A stretch of 13,563 nt of DNA, from the NCBI GenBank assembly GCA_964625175.1, contig CAZVAO010000067.1:1-13563 (forward strand). Direction: 5' to 3'. A model generated the notes under the pieces. The model had not been told where the DNA came from. It made no database searches and saw nothing but the letters and a program-made list of their open reading frames with translations. A program made the translations under genes and the position numbers. How positions within the stretch are numbered: position 1 is the stretch's first letter; every line of letters starts with the position of its first letter. This DNA comes from CAZVAO01 sp964625175. GTDB lineage: Bacteria > Bacillota > UBA994 > PWPR01. Shown one piece after another: positions 1 to 6,768 of this stretch.

Positions 1-13
1 GAGGAGGGATTAT

Positions 14-340
14 ATGAGACCGAAAGAAGTGATTAGCTTATGGGTTGAAGCTTTTAATAATGAAGATGCCGTGGCAATTGCTGAACTCTATGATGAGAAT
101 GCTGTTAATCATCAGGTTATGACGGATCCTGTTAATGGTAAAGCTGCGATTAAAGAGATGTTCGAACGGGAATTCTGTGAACACGAGATGGTGTGTATAG
201 TAGAACATATTTTTGAAGACGGACAGTGGTCAATTCTGGAGTGGCGCGATCCGAAAGGCCTAAGAGGCTGTGGTTTTTTTCAAGTTATTAATGATTTAAT
301 TGTCTTCCAGAGGGGTTACTGGGTGAAGTGCTCTTTGTGA
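14..340 (+). CDS. SnoaL/NTF2-like small protein
   Basis: This encodes a 108-residue protein of the nuclear transport factor 2-like / SnoaL fold, a cone-shaped cytosolic domain used both as small enzymes and as ligand-binding proteins. The sequence shows the family pattern: an N-terminal helix with 'LWVEAFNNEDAVAIAELYDE' (about residues 9-28), then 'NAVNHQV', a short 'GKAAIKEMF' helix and a C-terminal sheet ending in 'FFQVINDLIVFQRGYW'. The length is typical of single-domain family members. The ATG follows a very strong ribosome binding site, GAGGAGGG at 1-8, which fixes the start. The promoter lies outside the window. A micro-ORF and a terminator follow directly. The family is known from folds and not from one reaction, so the substrate cannot be given; the family call is fairly secure. 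Confidence 0.8.
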   Translation: MRPKEVISLWVEAFNNEDAVAIAELYDENAVNHQVMTDPVNGKAAIKEMFEREFCEHEMVCIVEHIFEDGQWSILEWRDPKGLRGCGFFQVINDLIVFQRGYWVKCSL

Positions 341-352
341 GGAGGGACTAAT

Positions 353-385
353 ATGCCAGTTAATCATAACAGCGGGAGAGGTTAA
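353..385 (+). pseudogene. 10-codon micro-ORF, possible remnant of a lost downstream gene
   Basis: A second GAGGAGGG ribosome binding site at 339-346 overlaps the stop codon of the SnoaL-like gene. It is followed 6 bases later by ATG and the short reading frame MPVNHNSGRG before TAA. The arrangement copies the one in front of the SnoaL-like gene at 1-16. The coding part runs into the terminator hairpin, so the frame ends inside the stem. It is either the 5' stub of a second cistron whose body was lost, or a chance micro-ORF behind a purine-rich run. I cannot show that it is translated. Confidence 0.3.
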
Positions 386-407
386 TACCTCTACCGCTGT
401 TTCTCTT
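368..407 (+). terminator. intrinsic terminator after the SnoaL-like gene
   Basis: The arms AACAGCGG (368-375) and CCGCTGTT (394-401) pair, an inner stem AGAGGT/ACCTCT (377-382 with 387-392) continues after one G-A mismatch, and the loop is four bases. The tail TTCTCTT follows on the plus strand. There is no T-run on the other side, so it suits plus-strand transcripts better than the convergent EFR1-type gene that ends at 413. Confidence 0.8.
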
Positions 408-412
408 GAAAA

Positions 413-1183
413 TTAGATAAACAGCACCGGCTCTTTTCTTCCGCTAGCTTCAAGCTTCTCACAAAATTTGATACTTCCTTCTCGTGTGATCACCTTTGCA
501 TCAATTGGACAGGCTTTTGCACAAGCGCAACAGAGAATGCAGGTTTCAATAATACATTTAAAATCCTCATCAATTGAGTTCGTTGGGCATGCTGCAGCGC
601 ATTTGCCGCATTTGATGCAGGTAGTTAGGGTAAGTGGTGTATGAGATGTTGGTGACATACCTTCTTTATAAGGGCGGTTACCGCTGGGCACAACACTTTG
701 AACGTCACCCATATCAACTTTAGCGGCGATCGCTTTACCAAATTGCTCTGCTATTGCTAAGTCTTTCTCATCAGGGCGTCCTTTTGCAACCCCAATGCCT
801 GTTGCATGAGAGAAGGAATGCTCCGCTGCAAAGGCACCACAGCCGGCAACAGTGAAGCCATTGCTTTTCGCAGCATCATATATCTCAAGAAGTGCATCAT
901 CATAAGCCCTATTGCCGAAGACTGCGACGCAGACTGCATGGCCTTTTCCTTTGATTCTTTTCAATTGATTAATGGCAAAGGCTTGGATCCTACCAGCATA
1001 TACTGGACCACCCAGAATCACATCTGTATCATCTTCAATAAGGATATCACCTTCGCCCCGAGACTCTAGGCTAGTGAAATCAAGAACGCTTATTTCTTCT
1101 TCATTAATCCCTTTGGCGATAGCTTCAACGATGGCCTTAGTTGTTCCGGTAGCAGAAAAATAAGCAATCAGTAATTTTTTCAT
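413..1183 (-). CDS. EFR1-type flavodoxin–ferredoxin fusion protein
   Basis: This is a 256-residue cytosolic redox protein joining a flavodoxin-like domain to a 2[4Fe-4S] ferredoxin domain. The FMN phosphate loop SATGTT is at residues 10-15, and a second flavodoxin segment, GGPVYAGRIQAFA, is near residues 58-70. The C-terminal domain has two CxxCxxCxxxCP motifs, Cys189/192/195/199 and Cys215/218/221/225. NCBI-style annotation calls this architecture 'EFR1 family ferrodoxin'; it is common in strict anaerobes, and its partners are generally unknown. The ATG is preceded on the minus strand by TAGGAGGT with good spacing. It is transcribed divergently from mutY from a promoter at 1211-1239. No neighbouring enzyme reveals an electron donor or acceptor. 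Confidence 0.88.
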   Translation of the reverse strand: MKKLLIAYFSATGTTKAIVEAIAKGINEEEISVLDFTSLESRGEGDILIEDDTDVILGGPVYAGRIQAFAINQLKRIKGKGHAVCVAVFGNRAYDDALLEIYDAAKSNGFTVAGCGAFAAEHSFSHATGIGVAKGRPDEKDLAIAEQFGKAIAAKVDMGDVQSVVPSGNRPYKEGMSPTSHTPLTLTTCIKCGKCAAACPTNSIDEDFKCIIETCILCCACAKACPIDAKVITREGSIKFCEKLEASGRKEPVLFI

Positions 1184-1210
1184 GAGTACCTCCTATAAGT
1201 AAGTAGTTCT

Positions 1211-1239
1211 ATGATAATATTTATATTTGAGAATAACAA
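1211..1239 (-). promoter_or_regulatory. sigma-A-type promoter of the EFR1-type gene
   Basis: On the minus strand, TTGTTA (1234-1239) and TATCAT (1211-1216) are separated by exactly 17 bases, giving 4/6 and 5/6 matches to the -35 and -10 consensus. The -35 box overlaps the left end of the 30-bp palindrome at 1237-1266. The leader to the start codon is about 20 bases and contains the ribosome binding site. Confidence 0.6.
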
Positions 1240-1266
1240 GGACTATTTCCCGGGAAATAGTCCTTG
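1237..1266. promoter_or_regulatory. perfect 30-bp palindrome, candidate operator between divergent promoters
   Basis: Arm CAAGGACTATTTCCC is followed without a spacer by its exact reverse complement, centred on CCCGGG. Just outside, ATAAC and GTTAT (1233-1237 and 1268-1272) partly extend the symmetry. It touches the -35 box of the minus-strand promoter and occupies the -35 zone of the plus-strand extended -10 promoter. No T-run follows on either strand, and it lies upstream of both genes, so a terminator role is unlikely. A shared repressor or activator site is the simplest reading; the regulator is not identifiable. Confidence 0.6.
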
Positions 1267-1286
1267 AGTTATGAAACTGTATTTTC

Positions 1287-1295
1287 TGCTATAAT
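1287..1295 (+). promoter_or_regulatory. extended -10 promoter of mutY
   Basis: TGC directly followed by TATAAT (1290-1295) is a perfect extended -10 element. No good -35 box stands 17 bases upstream, where the palindrome lies. Predicted transcription would start near 1302, only a few bases before the candidate start codons of mutY. Confidence 0.65.
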
Positions 1296-1306
1296 AGTAA
1301 GCGGTG

Positions 1307-2389
1307 ATGATAATGATAGAGCGTGTAAAAAAATTCAATATAGAGCTAATAAAATGGTATCAAGTGAATAAAAGGGACCTCCCTTGGCGACAGACGCAAG
1401 ATCCTTATAAAATATGGGTGTCTGAAATCATGCTGCAACAGACGCAGGTGCAAACAGTCATCGATTATTATCTGCGATTTATGGATCGGTTTCCTAAAGT
1501 AAAAGACCTAGCAGATGCCGACTTGGATGAAGTTTATAAACTGTGGGAAGGATTGGGCTACTACAGTAGGGCACGCAATTTGCATCTATCCGCCCAGATT
1601 GTTCGCGATAGCTATGGTGGCGTTTTCCCAACTGCCTATCAAGATATTTTACAGCTTAAAGGAATCGGAAGTTATACAGCGGGGGCAATTTCAAGCATGG
1701 CATATGGGGTTCGCGTTCCTGCAGTAGATGGCAATGTCTTGCGAGTCATTAGTCGGATTCTCGGTTCAGAAGAAGATATTGCAATACCAAAGGTGAAACG
1801 AAAAATAGAAGCATATCTTCAGGAGATAATGGATGATACGAATCCTGCGGATTTTAATCAGGCATTAATGGAATTAGGGGCTTTGATTTGCACACCACGA
1901 AATCCGAAGTGCGGTGAATGCCCTGTGCCTGTCTGCGCGGCTCGTATGAAAGGATTACAACAATTGTTGCCGATTAAATCAAGGAAAAGTTCGAAAACGC
2001 TGGTATCTTATATTGCAGCCTTCATGCGCGATGAGGACGGGCGTTTGTTGCTACGCAAGCGGCCTGAAACAGGTCTTTTAGCGGGGCTCTATGAGTTGCC
2101 GCAGATTGAGGTGACCGAGCTGAGCCCTTCTGCAGTTGAACTGGCTATCACGGAACTTGGTAAGCATTACCGATTGGAACATGCAGAAATTACAATTGTG
2201 CCACAGCAATTTAAACACGTCTTTAGCCATAGGATTTGGGAGACACTCCTGCTGCGAATCGAGAAGGTTGCTTCGACTTCGAACTTTTATGAAGATGAGG
2301 AATGGGGAAATCTAGCAATTTCTACTGCACATTTGAAGCTGATCAAATATGTGCTTGGAAATACGAGGGATGATTACGAGCATAAGTGA
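1307..2389 (+). CDS. mutY: A/G-specific adenine DNA glycosylase MutY
   Basis: MutY removes adenine mispaired with 8-oxoguanine or guanine, preventing G-to-T mutation. Numbering from the ATG at 1307 (360 residues): the N-terminal glycosylase domain has RDLPWR and catalytic Glu40 in WVSEIMLQQTQV; the helix-hairpin-helix LKGIGSYTAGAI starts near residue 117, with catalytic Asp141 in VDGNVL. The [4Fe-4S] cysteines are 195, 202, 205 and 210. The spacing is C-x6-C-x2-C-x4-C, one residue shorter in the last gap than the usual x5. The C-terminal NUDIX-like 8-oxoG recognition domain starts around residue 230 (GRLLLRKRPETGLLAGLYELP) and includes the FSH loop in KHVFSHRIWE. Alternative starts are GTG 1304 and ATG 1313. 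There is no clear ribosome binding site, and the promoter lies immediately upstream, so the transcript may be nearly leaderless. Confidence 0.95.
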   Translation: MIMIERVKKFNIELIKWYQVNKRDLPWRQTQDPYKIWVSEIMLQQTQVQTVIDYYLRFMDRFPKVKDLADADLDEVYKLWEGLGYYSRARNLHLSAQIVRDSYGGVFPTAYQDILQLKGIGSYTAGAISSMAYGVRVPAVDGNVLRVISRILGSEEDIAIPKVKRKIEAYLQEIMDDTNPADFNQALMELGALICTPRNPKCGECPVPVCAARMKGLQQLLPIKSRKSSKTLVSYIAAFMRDEDGRLLLRKRPETGLLAGLYELPQIEVTELSPSAVELAITELGKHYRLEHAEITIVPQQFKHVFSHRIWETLLLRIEKVASTSNFYEDEEWGNLAISTAHLKLIKYVLGNTRDDYEHK

Positions 2390-2550
2390 TCCAAAGCATA
2401 TGTCGCAGTTCACAATTGGGAGCAGTATAGCAAGACCTACTGCTGGATCATTAATGTTTCGGTTATCGTAGGATTAGAACGAATATCCGTATACAACTTT
2501 ATTCGGTTGGTGTAAACTATTATTGATAATTGAGAAAAGGAGTGTTAAAT
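2390..2550 (+). other. intergenic region between mutY and the M20 peptidase gene
   Basis: No gene is visible here. A small hairpin, AGCAGTA (2421-2427) with TACTGCT (2438-2444), lacks a T-run and is not a convincing terminator. No clear -35/-10 pair was found, although the region must hold the promoter of the peptidase gene unless it is co-transcribed with mutY. Confidence 0.4.
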
Positions 2551-3792
2551 ATGAGACAATCAGTTGTTACACCTGAGGTTGCAAAAGTTGTTGCTGGCTT
2601 GCAGCAGCATCCCACCGTTAAGAAGATGATGGACTATATCGAGCAGGATGCCGCTCGTACGCAGAAAGAGCAAAAAGAACTGGTGCTAGTAGAAGCGCCG
2701 ACTTTCCACGAGGAAGCGCGTGGCAAAGTATTTGCTGAGTATCTAAAAGCCAACGGACTGGTCGATGTGGAAATTGACGAAGATGGTAATGTCTTCGGAT
2801 TTATTCGCGGCACCGGCAAGGGTCCAACGGTTTTAATAGAGGGGCATATGGATACGGTCTTTTCTTTTGGAGATACAACAGAAGTAATTGAAAAAGATGG
2901 ATTGCTCCACGCGCCGGGTATTTGTGATGATACACGGGGATTAGCTGCCGTACTCTCTGTGGCGCGCTCAATTCTGGAGAATAATATTGAGTTAATTGGT
3001 GATGTGATGGTTGGTGGAACTGTTGCCGAAGAGGGGCTAGGTGGTCTATCGGGTATGCGGAAATTGCTATTGCGTTATCCTTTCATCACCTCATGTGTTT
3101 CTCTTGACGGCGCTGGTCATGACGGAATTACTTTTGAAGCCACGGGGATGCGCAATTACTCGGTGACATATACTGGTCCTGGCGGACATGCTTATGGCAA
3201 GTTTGGAACACCTAACCCAAACAGCGCAGTCGGTCGTGCGGTTACTTTAATCAATGATATGGATGTTCCAACTGATCCAAAGACAACTTATGCCGTTAGT
3301 TTCATCGAAGGTGGGCATCAGATTCACTCGATTGCCCAGCGTGCTAACTTTAAAATCAACATGCGCTCAGTTTCTGCACTTGAATTAGATAAGTTAACAG
3401 AACGATTTATCCATTGCTGCCACGAAGGAGCCCGTCTAGAGAATGAGCGCTGGGGGCAGCCAGGGGTTGTAAAGGTTGAATTAGAGCGGATTCTTGATGT
3501 TCCCGCAGGTACCCAAGACAAAGATGCCCCTATTGTGCAATTAGCATGGGAAGTGACCAAAGCAATGGGTGCGACACCCGAATTAAATTTCGGCGGTTGT
3601 ACGAATGCGAGCCAAGCCGTAGACCTGAAAATCCCTGGGATTTGCATCGGTGGCGGAGGAGAAGCTGGCGGCGTTCATAGCCTCCAGGAGTGGTATGATC
3701 CAACGGATGACCATATTGGTGTGCAGAGAGCCGCATTTATTGTCCTGGCACTTGCAGGGGTAAAGGGTATAGTAGAGCCTCTGATCAAGTAG
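2551..3792 (+). CDS. M20-family metallopeptidase / metallohydrolase
   Basis: This is a 413-residue two-zinc hydrolase of the M20/M25/M40 superfamily (carboxypeptidase G2, PepT, ArgE and DapE relatives), probably cytosolic because no signal peptide is present. Expected metal and catalytic residues are visible: His99-x-Asp101 in EGHMDTV, the bridging aspartate in CDD (Asp126), general base Glu160 and ligand Glu161 in VAEEGLGG, Asp186 in SLDGAG, and His376 in GGVHSLQEWYD. The dimerisation lid begins near residue 200 (MRNYSVTYTGPGGHAYG). I chose ATG 2551 because AAAGGAG stands 8 bases before it; an in-frame TTG at 2530 has none. The gene stands alone, between mutY and a terminator. Substrate could be a small peptide, an acylated amino acid or a carbamoyl compound; the sequence does not decide. 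Confidence 0.9.
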   Translation: MRQSVVTPEVAKVVAGLQQHPTVKKMMDYIEQDAARTQKEQKELVLVEAPTFHEEARGKVFAEYLKANGLVDVEIDEDGNVFGFIRGTGKGPTVLIEGHMDTVFSFGDTTEVIEKDGLLHAPGICDDTRGLAAVLSVARSILENNIELIGDVMVGGTVAEEGLGGLSGMRKLLLRYPFITSCVSLDGAGHDGITFEATGMRNYSVTYTGPGGHAYGKFGTPNPNSAVGRAVTLINDMDVPTDPKTTYAVSFIEGGHQIHSIAQRANFKINMRSVSALELDKLTERFIHCCHEGARLENERWGQPGVVKVELERILDVPAGTQDKDAPIVQLAWEVTKAMGATPELNFGGCTNASQAVDLKIPGICIGGGGEAGGVHSLQEWYDPTDDHIGVQRAAFIVLALAGVKGIVEPLIK

Positions 3793-3809
3793 TAAACTTA
3801 GTACTCGTC

Positions 3810-3846
3810 AAAGAGTCAGCCTTGCATCATGAGGATGGCTCTTTTT
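3810..3846 (+). terminator. intrinsic terminator after the M20 peptidase gene
   Basis: AAAGAG (3810-3815) pairs with CTCTTT (3839-3844). The stem continues inward through TCAGCC and GGATGG with one G-A mismatch and one G-T pair. The T-run at 3842-3846 completes a plus-strand terminator. Confidence 0.8.
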
Positions 3847-3856
3847 GCATAATGGC

Positions 3857-3955
3857 TAGCTGTTAGGGGTTCGGGAATGGGTTTTTAAGGGGTTTGGAAT
3901 TAGGTTTTAGCTATTAGGAAGAACCTATCGACTTCTATTCATCATTCCCCATTCC
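3857..3955. repeat. G-rich degenerate repeat region
   Basis: TAGCTGTTAGG (3857-3867) recurs as TAGCTATTAGG (3908-3918). The stretch GGTTCGGGAATGGGTTTT (3868-3885) recurs in weakened form as GGTTTGGAATTAGGTTTT (3891-3908). An inverted copy of GGAATGGG (3874-3881) appears as CCCATTCC (3948-3955). The region has no reading frame and looks like decayed intergenic repeats; its role is unknown. Confidence 0.45.
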
Positions 3956-3977
3956 AGCCCTTCATTTGCGTTGAACA

Positions 3978-4006
3978 TTTACTATCTAGCGTTTTACAGT
4001 TATAAT
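3978..4006 (+). promoter_or_regulatory. sigma-A-type promoter of the decarboxylase–rsmI operon
   Basis: TTTACT (3978-3983) and a perfect TATAAT (4001-4006) are 17 bases apart. Transcription would start near 4013, leaving a leader of about 20 bases that carries AAGGAG (4022-4027), 6 bases before the first start codon. No further clear promoter was seen before rsmI ends at 9160. Confidence 0.7.
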
Positions 4007-4033
4007 GATTATAGGCGTATTAAGGAGTAGGGT

Positions 4034-5443
4034 ATGGTTAGAAAAACACCAATTTGCGATGCAATAAAAGAATATTCAGACGCAAATCCAGTACGTTGGC
4101 ACATGCCAGGGCACCAAGGTGGTCGGAAGATCCCTGAACCATTGACGGGATGGGGTTCTGAGGTCTGGCGTTATGATGTCACAGAAGTTCCGGGGCTTGA
4201 CAACCTACTTTTTGCCGAAGATGTCATTGCTCGTTCTGAAGCACTAACGGCACAACTTTACGGTGTGGAACACAGTTTTTATTTAACGCAGGGTTCGACG
4301 GTAGGGTTACACATGGCTTTGCTCGCCTGTGTGAAACCTGGGCAAAAGGTTTTGGTGCCACGCTTCAGCCATGTTTCAATTTGGCATGCTTTGGTGCTTT
4401 GTGGAGCAAACCCTATATATATGAGTCCTGACTACGATGCTGATGGTCTGATCGAACCTTTTTCAATGGGCCAAATTGCGAAAATCTTGGCCCAAGACCC
4501 AGATATCAAAGCCATAGTTCTCCAAAATCCCACATATGATGGGAAGGCTGGGGATATGGTCGCGGCTGTAGCTTTGGCCAATCACTACCATATTCCACTC
4601 ATTGTTGATGAAGCCCATGGCGCGCATTGGCATTTTAGCGAGCTACTTCCTTTATCAGCTGTTGATGCTGGTGCAGATATTGTGGTGCAGAGCGCCCATA
4701 AAACATTGCCAGCACTGACGGGGGCGGCATGGCTTCATATACAGGGCGATCGTGTTACACGGGACATGCTAGTTGAAGCGCGTCGAGTGTTGCATTCTAC
4801 AAGCCCTTCGTACCTGATTTTGGCATCCTTAGATGCTTGTCAAGCTTATCTGGCAAACGAGGCAGCAGAGGCCTATCAAGCGCTTTACAGCTTGTTAAAA
4901 ACAACCTATTTCCGACTCCAGAGTTTCCCGCATGTTCGGATTAATGACCTGAATCTGAAAAACCAAGATTTTACTAAAATGAATATCCATTTATCGATTA
5001 AACATCACCAAAACTGGGTAAATATAAGCAGGAAATATGGTATAATGTTTGAAAAAATAGAGGGAAATCATGTCTTGTTGTTATTGACCCCTCAGACACA
5101 AGCCCAAGAGATTGAGTTGTTGTTACAATCTTTTACCGAATCACAGATGTATGAAGTAGCTGTATCTGAGCAACCAGCTCTAGTGCTGCCACAGTTTGAT
5201 AGTCGTCGCACAATTATGAACCCACGATCTGTTTTTTACGCGGATTCTGAATGGATTGACCTACATACAGCTGTAGGGAGAGTTGCGAAAGATGTTATTA
5301 TGCATTATCCTCCCGGAGTTCCAGTGATTATGCCGGGAGAAGCATTTACGATCGAGTTGGTTGAGTATCTGCGGAGTCAATCCGGGGGGTTGCGGGGCAT
5401 CGCAAAAAGAAGCAATAGTTTGTTTGTAAAAGTTATCATATAG
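4034..5443 (+). CDS. Orn/Lys/Arg decarboxylase-like PLP enzyme (YaaO/SpeA family)
   Basis: This is a 469-residue fold-type I PLP enzyme of the Orn/Lys/Arg decarboxylase major-domain family, the short form found in Bacillota (Bacillus YaaO and SpeA) without the N-terminal wing domain. Family hallmarks are HMPGHQGG at residues 23-30, TQGSTVGLHMAL near 85-96 for phosphate binding, the PLP-contacting VDEAHGAH (Asp192, His195), and SAHK with the Schiff-base Lys223. The C-terminal part ends with the typical PPGVPVIMPGE segment. The known family reaction is amino-acid decarboxylation to a diamine or agmatine, feeding polyamine synthesis; the exact substrate cannot be read from sequence. It is the first gene of the operon. 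In Bacillus the homologue precedes tmk, but here darA follows 27 bases later. ATG 4034 has a good AAGGAG. Confidence 0.88.
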   Translation: MVRKTPICDAIKEYSDANPVRWHMPGHQGGRKIPEPLTGWGSEVWRYDVTEVPGLDNLLFAEDVIARSEALTAQLYGVEHSFYLTQGSTVGLHMALLACVKPGQKVLVPRFSHVSIWHALVLCGANPIYMSPDYDADGLIEPFSMGQIAKILAQDPDIKAIVLQNPTYDGKAGDMVAAVALANHYHIPLIVDEAHGAHWHFSELLPLSAVDAGADIVVQSAHKTLPALTGAAWLHIQGDRVTRDMLVEARRVLHSTSPSYLILASLDACQAYLANEAAEAYQALYSLLKTTYFRLQSFPHVRINDLNLKNQDFTKMNIHLSIKHHQNWVNISRKYGIMFEKIEGNHVLLLLTPQTQAQEIELLLQSFTESQMYEVAVSEQPALVLPQFDSRRTIMNPRSVFYADSEWIDLHTAVGRVAKDVIMHYPPGVPVIMPGEAFTIELVEYLRSQSGGLRGIAKRSNSLFVKVII

Positions 5444-5470
5444 CATAGTTAATAAAAAGGAGTGTTGGAA

Positions 5471-5803
5471 ATGAAAATGATCATTGCCATCGTGCAGGAT
5501 AAAGATAGTGTTCGCTTATTAGAGCGATTGATGACGGATAGCTACCGTGTTACCAAATTAGCGAGTAGTGGCGGGTTTCTTAAGGCGGGTAATACGACGT
5601 TGCTGATTGGTGTAGAAGAGGAGCATGTTCCAAATGTAATTGGGATTATCAAGGAAACATGTCATTCTAGAGAGCAACTTGTGACGCCTATGTCTCCAGT
5701 AGGAACTTCAGGCACTGAATCATTCTTACCCTATCCAGTGGAAGTTATTGTCGGCGGAGCTACAATTTTTGTAATCGACGTTGAGGAATTCCACAGAGCA
5801 TAA
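5471..5803 (+). CDS. darA: cyclic-di-AMP receptor DarA (PstA, YaaQ)
   Basis: This is a 110-residue PII-like protein that in Bacillota forms trimers and binds cyclic di-AMP; downstream partners are still poorly known. The pocket region is well conserved: RVTKLASSGGFLKAGNTTLL with Arg26, Thr28, Phe36, Leu37, Asn41 and Gly47, matching positions I recall for the ligand pocket of staphylococcal PstA. The C-terminal strand VEVIVGGATIFVIDVEEF is also typical. ATG 5471 is chosen because AAAAAGGAG ends 8 bases before it; an in-frame GTG at 5462 overlaps that ribosome binding site. It lies between the decarboxylase-like gene and holB, the normal neighbourhood for yaaQ, but yaaR, which usually separates it from holB in Bacillus, is missing. 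Confidence 0.93.
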   Translation: MKMIIAIVQDKDSVRLLERLMTDSYRVTKLASSGGFLKAGNTTLLIGVEEEHVPNVIGIIKETCHSREQLVTPMSPVGTSGTESFLPYPVEVIVGGATIFVIDVEEFHRA

Positions 5804-5820
5804 GAGGATATAGTTAAAAA

Positions 5821-6768
5821 ATGCTTTGGAAAACCGTAATTGGACACAAGCAGGCTATCGCTGCCCTTCAGGGACAAGTTCAGGCAGGCCGTATCGGGCA
5901 TGCCTATCTTTTTGTTGGCTTATCCGGGATTGGCAAAAAGCGTGTTGCTTTGGCTTTCGCTTCGGCTATTTTTGAACTAGACGGTCGTCCAGATACGGAT
6001 CGTTTGATTGTTAATAATCTTCATCCTGATGTGAGGCGCTGGGAAACAAATAAAAAGACTTTAGGTGTTAAAGAAATCCGAGAGTGGCAGCAGATGGTTT
6101 TTTTGCCGCCTACCACGGCAACGAAGAAGATTATTTTGATAGATGATGCTCAGAAAATGACCACACAGGCTCAAAATGCCCTTCTAAAAACCTTAGAAGA
6201 ACCGCCATTGGATACGGTCTTTATTTTAATCTGCTCCAATATCTCTAAGATGCTTAGTACCGTTGTATCTCGCTGTCGGGTTTTGCGATTTAATCCACTA
6301 ACGCTGGAACAGCTTAAGCAAGCAATGCAACAGCTCGCAATAGAGAGTAGTTTCTATGAGTTGCTTGTTTTGGTTGCCAACGGTAGCATTGGTCAAGCTT
6401 TAGATTTAGCAGAAATATTTGATGAATTCGATGTGCAACAATTATTAGGCGAAATATTTGAAGTTCTGGATAGTGGCGACAGTTATCAAGCTTTGCTAAT
6501 TGCAGAACGGCTGGTGAAATTAGACACAGAATTAGATATGGTATTATATTTATTAGAGAATATTTGGTCATCCGCTTTGCGATCCGATGAGCACTTGCGC
6601 CATATCAAGAATGTAAATGTCGGCGGTCTCTTATTGCGTTCCCAGAAGCGCTTATTGCAGGATTGCCAGTCTTTAATGCAGGCACGTAAACAGTTTGCAC
6701 AGTACCAGAATAAGCAATTAGTATTAGAGAACCTATTATTAGGTTTAATGGAGGATAAACATGATTAA
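5821..6768 (+). CDS. holB: DNA polymerase III delta' subunit
   Basis: This is a 315-residue clamp-loader subunit that helps load the sliding beta clamp at the replication fork. The AAA+ domain shows a Walker A-like loop GLSGIGKK (33-40), a Walker B-like IILIDDAQKM (104-113), the KTLEEPP segment (123-129) and the SRC motif (150-152) that supplies the trans-acting arginine. The C-terminal third is the helical collar domain. The cysteine module that usually binds zinc between Walker A and the HPD motif is absent: residues 42-70 contain no cysteine (ASAIFELDGRPDTDRLIV, then HPDV). The upstream ribosome binding site is weak (AGAGGAT, distant). The next gene overlaps it by 8 bases. The call rests on motifs and position next to ricT. 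Confidence 0.92.
   Translation: MLWKTVIGHKQAIAALQGQVQAGRIGHAYLFVGLSGIGKKRVALAFASAIFELDGRPDTDRLIVNNLHPDVRRWETNKKTLGVKEIREWQQMVFLPPTTATKKIILIDDAQKMTTQAQNALLKTLEEPPLDTVFILICSNISKMLSTVVSRCRVLRFNPLTLEQLKQAMQQLAIESSFYELLVLVANGSIGQALDLAEIFDEFDVQQLLGEIFEVLDSGDSYQALLIAERLVKLDTELDMVLYLLENIWSSALRSDEHLRHIKNVNVGGLLLRSQKRLLQDCQSLMQARKQFAQYQNKQLVLENLLLGLMEDKHD

Noticed and set aside
14..1183. SnoaL-like gene and EFR1-type gene as a functional pair
   Set aside because: They are convergent and separated by a terminator, so there is no operon evidence linking them.
1237..1266. The palindrome as an intrinsic terminator
   Set aside because: It lies upstream of both divergent genes and has no T-run on either side.
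2421..2444. Hairpin after mutY as a terminator
   Set aside because: The 7-bp stem has a 10-base loop and is followed by mixed sequence without a T-run.
3324..3647. Minus-strand open frame of 107 codons inside the M20 peptidase gene
   Set aside because: It is fully antisense to a conserved metallopeptidase with all metal ligands and has no recognisable motif.
3847..4033. Riboswitch or T-box leader before the decarboxylase-like gene
   Set aside because: The promoter at 3978-4006 leaves a leader of only about 20 bases, too short for a structured regulator, and no specifier or antiterminator features are visible.
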